From: Euperipatoides rowelli
Taxonomy: Eukaryota; Onychophora; Udeonychophora; Euonychophora; Peripatopsidae
Direction: 5' to 3' (one strand)
Assembly (NCBI GenBank): GCA_003024985.2
Contig: PXIH01S0010324.1
Length of the DNA: 11,634 bases
This document shows, one piece after another, positions 6,513-11,634 of this stretch. The first letter of the stretch is position 1, and the number at the start of each line of letters is the position of its first letter. The position numbers and the translations under genes were made by a program. Under the pieces are notes generated by a model. That model saw only the letters and a list, made by a program, of their open reading frames with translations, searched no databases and had not been told where the DNA came from.

Positions 6513-8335
6513 GTTCTAAATGTTGATACTAGTATATACTGTATGCAACCTAATGTAAGTTTATGTCTAAAATATTCCAAATTGGATTTAGCTTTTTTTT
6601 AGGTCACATGATAATCAAATTTAAGGGTCCGAGACAAGGTGCTGAAAACTATTTTCCACATCAATAAGGCTAGAGATTTCAAATTTTGCAGAAATGGGAA
6701 TTGAGGGTGCATTGATGTAATTTTACAGATTTCCCTACATTCTGTTTGAAACTCTGATATGATAAGAGTTAGAAAATTAATGTGACCAACAGTCCGAGGC
6801 TGCTAAACATTAGTCGTTGGCAATCATCTTTTTAGCTAATCCGTGGTCCGGCAGGACTAAATAATAATTTTTATAATTACATCACCTAGTTCCATATTGT
6901 AGTTAATTCATATTTTTTTTTTTTAAATTATTAACTTTGAAATATTCATTACTATTTCCTGAAAAGTGCTGTTTTTTTTTTTTAATCTCATTGGTTGATG
7001 ACAGTAGTGTTGCATGGTCCAATGGTCAAGATGAGTATCAGTAAATTTATTTCATTTGTTTGCCTGCTCAATAGATTTGTGAGGCTTTTTTAAAAAAAAT
7101 ATTGCAATTTTCAGTTGGATTCTAGTGGATTTTTTTTTTTAATTTAAATTTGGGACTGACATCCTTAAAGTTGGGGCAACCACAATTTTTAGACACTGCC
7201 CTTCAGACAAGTAGGCTATAAAATAAACCTATTGTGAATTTGCTAATTACAGTATATTAACTTAATAAAAACATTAAGAGCTGGAGATAAATAACTGGGG
7301 GTTTTATTGTGTACAAGTATTCACTACAATAGTCTCTGTGCCTTTAATCTAAATGACGTTTTAAAATGATAACTAGTATAGTAAGCTATTACTTTAAAAA
7401 CACCACATCATAAAGACATTCTCTTCCGTAATAGCTTTTATGACTTTTCAGTATATTTCCAAAAAACAAAGATTAGCAACATACATATAAAGTTCAAAGT
7501 TGTTTAATATATTTTTTTACTCGTTATCTGTTGTTAGCTTACTGAAAGTGTTTTGATTGTCTCACATTAAAATTTATTAAAATTGGTGAGTTTAGATTTA
7601 ATTTAAATTGTTTTATTGGAAGAAGATGACCAATTTTTTTTTTTACATTTTAAGGATATGAAAGGTCATATACATTTAAAAAGAAATTTGCATTTTAATA
7701 TTTCATTTGAATTTGATCTATTCAGAAGGTGGTGGGGGGGGGGGGTAAGGAGGGCACCTTCACTTTAGAGTGCCATCATGTCAGAAAATAAAAGCTCATT
7801 AAAACAAAGATAATTACTATCAAATTGCTGATTTTTACATCTACCAAAAAAAAAAAAAAAAAAAAGCTGAGCTTTAAAAAAAAATTAAATATATAATAGT
7901 TTTTGCTCCAGTTATACTTTCTTAAAGTACTGATTCTAACTTTAAATCCTTCCAATATTTGTGCCAAATAAATATTTGAACATAAAATATATTGAAAAGT
8001 TTCATTATCATTTATCTCCAAGGCCGACATTTTTACTTTACAATTCTCAATTCAACAATCATTGTTAGCCTCAAAAATGGTTTAAATTAATAACATTTAT
8101 GTTCAAAGGGACTAAAATATATTTGTTTTTAATCTTACCAAATGATTTTTAAAAAAACAAAAAATTAAAATCAGGAGATTTAAAAGAATGCAAACAAGAC
8201 AATTTTCATTTGGAGTGGAAAGGGTTAATAGAATTTATTAGGTGCACATTTTACATCTCTTCATACTGTATCTTAAAACAGATCCAGTTGTCATTTGTTT
8301 TACTTTATTCTATATACCATTTGTTTTTTTATACC
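6513..8335. other. AT-rich intergenic DNA
   Basis: No gene is recognised. The stretch 6626-6780 is less AT-rich and contains wording typical of old dispersed repeats (AAGGCTAGAGATTTCAAATT), but I cannot assign it. An 84-codon minus-strand open frame at 7776-8030 is A/T homopolymer-driven, with a run of Phe, and is not called. T and A runs of 9-19 nt are frequent, for example at about 7846-7865. Confidence 0.5.
7734..7745 (+). repeat. G12 homopolymer
   Basis: Twelve consecutive G are preceded by GGTGGT-like sequence and followed by TAAGGAGGG. It has the same character as the G runs at 566-580 and 10739-10751. Confidence 0.85.
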
Positions 8336-8358
8336 AATAAAGGTTCAATATTATTATT
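8336..8358 (+). other. Possible retroelement tail (AATAAA + ATT run)
   Basis: AATAAA (8336-8341) is followed by GGTTCAATATTATTATTA. A poly(A) signal leading straight into short ATT repeats is a common 3' end of non-LTR retrotransposons, but no coding sequence upstream supports it. The hairpin repeat at 8359 begins immediately afterwards, so the ATT run may instead be its insertion target. Confidence 0.3.
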
Positions 8359-8705
8359 ACTAGCTTAAAAGCCCGTCATTTTTGACGGGAATAATTTTTC
8401 TCCCACTTCACCCATTTCCCCCCCATACTTCCAAAGGGGAAAAATGGGGGGGGGTGCACAATAGGCCCAGGGGGGCTCACACGTGCACAGTAAATACCCA
8501 ACACCCTCTTTATAAAACCCCCATCTGATTGAAACAATAAGAACCCTATCCAATGACTACTTTCAACGCCATTCTTTTAGTTCTTCCAACCAATCAAAAT
8601 TCTTCACAGAAAACAGGTTTTCAAAGCACAACAACTACATCTAGCAGCATGACAGACTTCCGTTAATGACCAAAGTGACCAAACTTGCCTTTTATTATGT
8701 TGGAT
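8359..8705 (+). mobile_element. Hairpin-ended repeat, copy 1
   Basis: The 5' end ACTAGCTTAAAAG leads into a perfect 7-bp stem hairpin CCCGTCA-TTTT-TGACGGG (8372-8389). The 3' end is TTCCGTTAATGACCAAAGTG, then ACCAAACTTGC and TTTTATTATGTTGGAT. The 3' block recurs exactly at 8857-8887, and the 5' hairpin recurs twice more nearby, which defines a family. The 5' opening resembles that of the element at 701 (ACTAGCTG..CCCGG). The body contains C and G runs (8417-8424 region) but no open frame with a recognisable domain. Non-autonomous; class uncertain. Confidence 0.55.
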
Positions 8706-8887
8706 TATTAGATATTATTAGGTTTTATTAACCGTCATTTTTGACGGGCTTTTAATATAGTACCTAATAATACCTAAGGAATAGCTAATAATACCTAAAA
8801 ATGACGGATTTAAAAGCCCTCCAAAAATGACAGAAATATGTTTAAAAATAACATATTTCCGTTAATGACCAAAGTGACCAAACTTGC
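8658..8887 (+). repeat. 31-bp exact direct repeat (8658-8688 and 8857-8887)
   Basis: The same 31 bases, beginning TTCCGTTAATGACC and ending AAACTTGC, occur twice 199 bp apart. They form the 3' part of copies 1 and 3 of the hairpin-ended family; after each the sequence diverges into different AT-rich or trinucleotide tails. The coordinates cover both copies and the DNA between them. Confidence 0.9.
8732..8760 (-). mobile_element. Inverted 5' end of the hairpin repeat (copy 2)
   Basis: On the minus strand this reads ACTATATTAAAAGCCCGTCA.., matching the copy 1 start ACTAGC.TTAAAAGCCCGTCA. The stem (CCGTCA / TGACGGG, 8732-8748) is kept, but the four loop bases read TTTT on the + strand in both orientations. 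Only the terminal ~30 bp is present, so this is a solo end or the other terminus of a palindromic element spanning 8352-8768. Confidence 0.55.
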
Positions 8888-8892
8888 TTTTT
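8797..8892 (+). mobile_element. Mini copy of the hairpin repeat (copy 3)
   Basis: A decayed 5' end (TTTAAAAGCCCTCCAAAAAT, from 8809) is followed after only ~25 bp by the exact 31-bp 3' block (8857-8887). A half-hairpin AAAAATGACGG (8797-8807) precedes it. Between the two ends lies a separate 9-bp-stem hairpin, AAATATGTT (8834-8842) with AACATATTT (8850-8858). The 3' tail (CTTTTTAT) runs directly into the trinucleotide satellite. This appears to be an internally deleted relative of copy 1. Confidence 0.5.
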
Positions 8893-10257
8893 ATCATCAT
8901 CATCATTGTCATCATCATAATCATCATTCATCATCATCACCACCACAACCATCGTCATCACAACCACCACCATCATCACCACCACCACCACCATCATCAT
9001 CACTACCATGTACACCACCACTACCACCACCATCATCACCACCACCATCACCAACACCATCATCATCACCACCACCATTACTACCATCATCACCACCACC
9101 ATCATCACCATCACTACCACCACCATCACTACCATCATCACCACCACTACCACCATCATCACCACCATCATCATCACCACCATCATCATCACCACCATCA
9201 TCATCACCACCACCATCACCACCATCATCATCACCACCACCATCACTACCATTATCACCACCACCACCATCACTTCCATCATCACCACCACCATCACTAC
9301 CTTGTACACCACCACTACCACCACCATCACTACCATCATCACCACCACCACCACCATCATCATCACAACCATCACCACCACCACCATCACCATAGTCCAT
9401 CACCACCACCATCACTACCATCATCACCACCACCATCACCACCACCATCACCACCACCATCACTACCATCATCACCACCACCANACCACCATCACTACCA
9501 TCATCACCACCACCATCACCACCACCATCACCACCACCATCACTACCATCATCACCACCACCATCACTACCATCATCACCACCACTACCACCACCGTCAT
9601 CACCACCACCATCACTACCATCACCACCACCATCACCACCACCATCATCACCACCACTACCATCACCATCACTACCATCATCACCACCACTACCACCACC
9701 ATCACTACCATCATCACCACTACCACCATCACATCACCACCACTACCACCATCATCATCACCATCACCATCACCACCACCATCACCACCACTACCACCAT
9801 CACCACCACCATCATCACCACCACCATCACAACCACCATCATCATCACCATCATCACCACCACCATCACCACCACTACCATCACCACCACTACCATCACC
9901 ACTACCACCACCATCACTACCGCCATCACAACCATCATCATCATCACCACCACCATCACCACCGCCATCACCACCACCATAGTCCATCATCATCATCACC
10001 ACCACCACTACCATCACCATCACTACCATCATCACCACCACTACCACCACCATCATCACCACCACCATCACTACCATCATCACTACCACCACCATCACAC
10101 CAACATCACCACCATCATCATCATCACCACCACCACCATCATCACTACCATCATCACCACCACTACCACCAACATCACCATCATCATCATCATCATCACC
10201 ATCACCACCAATATCATCACCATCAATCCATCATCATTATTATTATTATTATTATTA
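8893..10257 (+). repeat. 1.36-kb (CAT/CAC/TAC)n trinucleotide satellite
   Basis: The + strand is an almost unbroken run of CAT, CAC and TAC triplets, ending in (ATT)n at about 10236-10257. From 9001 to 10257 I count only seven G on the + strand. Open frames on both strands (up to 477 codons) are produced by the repeat and read poly-His, poly-Thr/Ile, poly-Pro/Ser or poly-Val/Met/Asp/Gly; none is evidence of a gene. Variant islands (GTACACCACCACTACC at 9010 and 9304; CATAGTCC at 9391 and 9978) show segmental duplication within the array. Length is uncertain because of the join at 9484. Confidence 0.95.
9405..9563 (+). other. Assembly join: N with 79-bp duplicated flanks
   Basis: The 79 bases before the N (9405-9483) are identical to the 79 bases after it (9485-9563). 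A perfect duplication meeting at a single N is what an unmerged contig overlap looks like. The satellite is therefore probably 80 bases shorter than written, or of unknown length at this point. Confidence 0.8.
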
Positions 10258-11190
10258 CCGGTATATTTAAATAAAAAAAACAAATACAGTATAAAAATAA
10301 ACAAACAGCCTACCTAAAGTAAACCTATAAATTTATTAGTAAATGCGTTTCAATACTATTAAATGTAAAAACTTGTTTCTGACTTTTTATAAAAAAGAAC
10401 AAGTAGTTTTTTTTCCCCTTCTCTTTTTAGGCCAACCAAAGTTAGGCTATATACTTCTGCCCCCTTTTTCTTATTCAAAACATCCATGATCTAAATCTTC
10501 AACAGTTTGATGGAGAGTGGTATGTACAGTGTATTTCTCCTCTCTCTCATAACAAAATTGAATAAATTTGTATCATACAGTATTTGATAATAAAAATTAA
10601 AAGTTTAAAAATATCTTTAATGAATATTGTATGTAAAAAGTTAAAATAAGGTATTTTCAAGATTTGATTTAAGTATTTTTTTTTTAAAAAAACCCACTGA
10701 TTTAAACACTAAATAATGACAATATTATTGTAAAACTAGGGGGGGGGGGGGAGGTAGGGAAGCCAGGGTTAATAACATGCAGGAGCTGAAAAGTTTCTAA
10801 AAAATGTTTGCAAAAATTAAAAAAAATACTGTATATAGTAGAAAATTAATTTCATCCTTTATTTCAACCCATGGCCAGTGTCTGCCGGCTATAATTTTAG
10901 CCCCTCCAGTGGGTGAAAAAATTAGTGGAGCTCAACTCTCATCCTCAGACCTGCCAACATTAAACAATCCTCATTAGTAAAACTTTTAAAAATAAGACTG
11001 TGGGGCTAGGGGGTTAGTCCACTAGTGGGGCCAACTAGCTAGGGACATAGTCCTATTAGGGGTAAGGCTCATAAAAAACAAGCTTGATAATAATTGGATA
11101 CAGGTATAATGTCCTAAAAAAATCAAACAATAAAAATGTGTGTGTAAATACAGTGCAATTTCATTGTAAATTAAAAAGTATATTTTATTC
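10258..11190. other. AT-rich intergenic DNA with a G13 run
   Basis: No gene is recognised. G13 lies at 10739-10751. A less AT-rich patch (about 10845-10978) is open on both strands for roughly 30-45 codons and could be an old repeat or a decayed coding segment; I cannot say which. At 10999-11065 there is a G-rich patch with a perfect palindrome CCACTAGTGG (11019-11028). Confidence 0.5.
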
Positions 11191-11295
11191 CTCCCTATAC
11201 ACTATAATTATATTGTGACTGTAGGGTATAGGGAGTGAAGAAGCTTACATTGCTGTGTCTCCCTATACACTATATTCCGACTAGTTTATAGGGAG
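11191..11295 (+). repeat. Two tandem hairpin units, 68-bp period
   Basis: CTCCCTATACACTATA occurs at 11191 and 11259. In each unit CTCCCTATA (11191-11199; 11259-11267) pairs with TATAGGGAG (11227-11235; 11287-11295), giving 9-bp stems. Each unit is followed by GAAGNNNTTACATTGCT-like sequence. GCTTACATTGC (11243-11253) also has an inverted partner GCAATGTAAG at 11391-11400. The units could be small inverted-repeat elements or a duplicated one; function unknown. Confidence 0.7.
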
Positions 11296-11420
11296 AGAAG
11301 ACATTTACATTGCTTTTTGTACATTAAATTATATTGATTAAATGGTTGCAGTTCTATATACTACATTCCAACCTCTATGAAGATTAAATCTGCAATGTAA
11401 GGATGAGTGCGGACTCCTCC

Positions 11421-11489
11421 ATTGGATAAACCAGCTATTCCCATTGGAGGATTAAAAAATCAAAGCCACTCTTCCAAAAACTATAAAAG
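11421..11489 (+). promoter_or_regulatory. CCAAT/CCAAT/TATA promoter
   Basis: Two inverted CCAAT boxes (ATTGG at 11421-11425 and 11443-11447) precede TATAAAAG (11482-11489). A start site is expected near 11508-11515; the sequence there is CGTTGCACAACTGAC. CCAAT boxes of this kind are bound by NF-Y. Two CCAAT boxes with a TATA box resemble animal histone and other strongly expressed promoters, but nothing downstream in the window identifies the gene. Transcription would run to the right, out of the window. Confidence 0.55.
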
Positions 11490-11539
11490 CAGGTTAAATT
11501 CATTATTCGTTGCACAACTGACTGCCAACTAATCAACCC

Positions 11540-11634
11540 GCTGCAATTAGCCTTTACATGCAACTATCAGCACAATAGCTGCAATTAGCCTTTACATGCA
11601 ACTATCAGCACAATAGCTGCAATTAGCCTTTACA
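11540..11634 (+). repeat. 38-bp tandem repeat with mini-ORFs
   Basis: The unit begins GCTGCAATTAGCCTTTACAT and recurs at 11540, 11578 and 11616. The first two units are identical; the third is cut by the window end after 19 bases. Each unit carries an ATG (11558-11560, 11596-11598) opening a six-codon frame M-Q-L-S-A-Q that ends in TAG. The TAG is completed by the first base of the next unit. The array starts about 50 bp downstream of the TATA box, so it would lie in the 5' leader of the transcript, where such mini-ORFs can lower translation of the main frame. A 38-bp period is not a multiple of three, which argues against one continuous coding repeat. Confidence 0.75.

Noticed and set aside
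8365-8553. 62-codon minus-strand frame
   Set aside because: It is contained within hairpin repeat copy 1, running through its C/G runs; it is repeat sequence and no domain is visible.
8893-10257. CRISPR-like array or CATCAC-type coding repeat
   Set aside because: There are no spacers between conserved repeats; it is a simple trinucleotide satellite in a eukaryotic context.
8884-10317. 477-codon poly-histidine frame and its counterparts in other frames and on the minus strand
   Set aside because: All are produced by the CAT/CAC/TAC satellite, which lacks stops in several frames at once. They cross an assembly join and have no complex sequence.
1-11634. tRNA, rRNA or snRNA genes
   Set aside because: No T-loop/anticodon arrangement, rRNA core sequence or snRNA promoter was recognised on either strand by eye. 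A covariance-model search would be the decisive test.

Overview
The window is AT-rich eukaryotic DNA with no convincing intact protein-coding gene. It has a Ty3/Gypsy-type LTR retrotransposon remnant, a mariner element, hairpin-ended non-autonomous repeats, a long trinucleotide satellite, and RNA polymerase II style promoters with CRE, CCAAT and TATA motifs. This points to an animal genome, most likely a marine invertebrate. That placement rests on repeat style and cannot be proved from sequence alone. Two single N characters mark assembly joins, and both have suspicious sequence around them.

Layout: 1-700 is AT-rich intergenic DNA with a G15 tract. 701-1372 is a non-autonomous repeat with a hairpin-type 5' end (ACTAGCTG..CCCGG) and a TATATAGATT 3' end; its body is four tandem units in an A-B-A-B arrangement. 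1373-2073 is empty. 2074-2364 (minus) is an unrecognised exon-like open frame. 2546-4000 is a decayed Ty3/Gypsy element: candidate LTR end and tRNA primer-binding site, a gag split by a frameshift and stops, a zinc-knuckle relic and a possible pol-start relic. 4001-5350 is AT-rich and empty.

5351-5714 is a fold-back of about 80-bp arms around a CRE + TATA promoter, broken by an N exactly at the start of the right arm. 5805-6510 is an internally deleted mariner with TA target-site duplications, unusually long (~211 bp) terminal inverted repeats and recognisable pieces of transposase. 6513-8335 is AT-rich. 8336-8892 is a nest of hairpin repeats: a possible retroelement tail, one fuller copy, an inverted 5' end and a mini copy. 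The mini copy's 3' end runs straight into a 1.36-kb (CAT/CAC/TAC)n satellite (8893-10257), which contains an N flanked by a perfect 79-bp duplication.

10258-11190 is AT-rich. 11191-11295 holds two tandem hairpins. The window ends in a CCAAT/CCAAT/TATA promoter followed by 38-bp tandem repeats, each carrying the same tiny ORF; the gene it would drive lies beyond the window.

Nothing here works together as a pathway. The region is best read as an intergenic transposon graveyard with two candidate promoters whose genes are missing (one at an assembly gap, one past the window end). I found no convincing novel system. The most useful second looks are the assembly joins, the promoter/mini-ORF repeats and the hairpin-ended repeat family.
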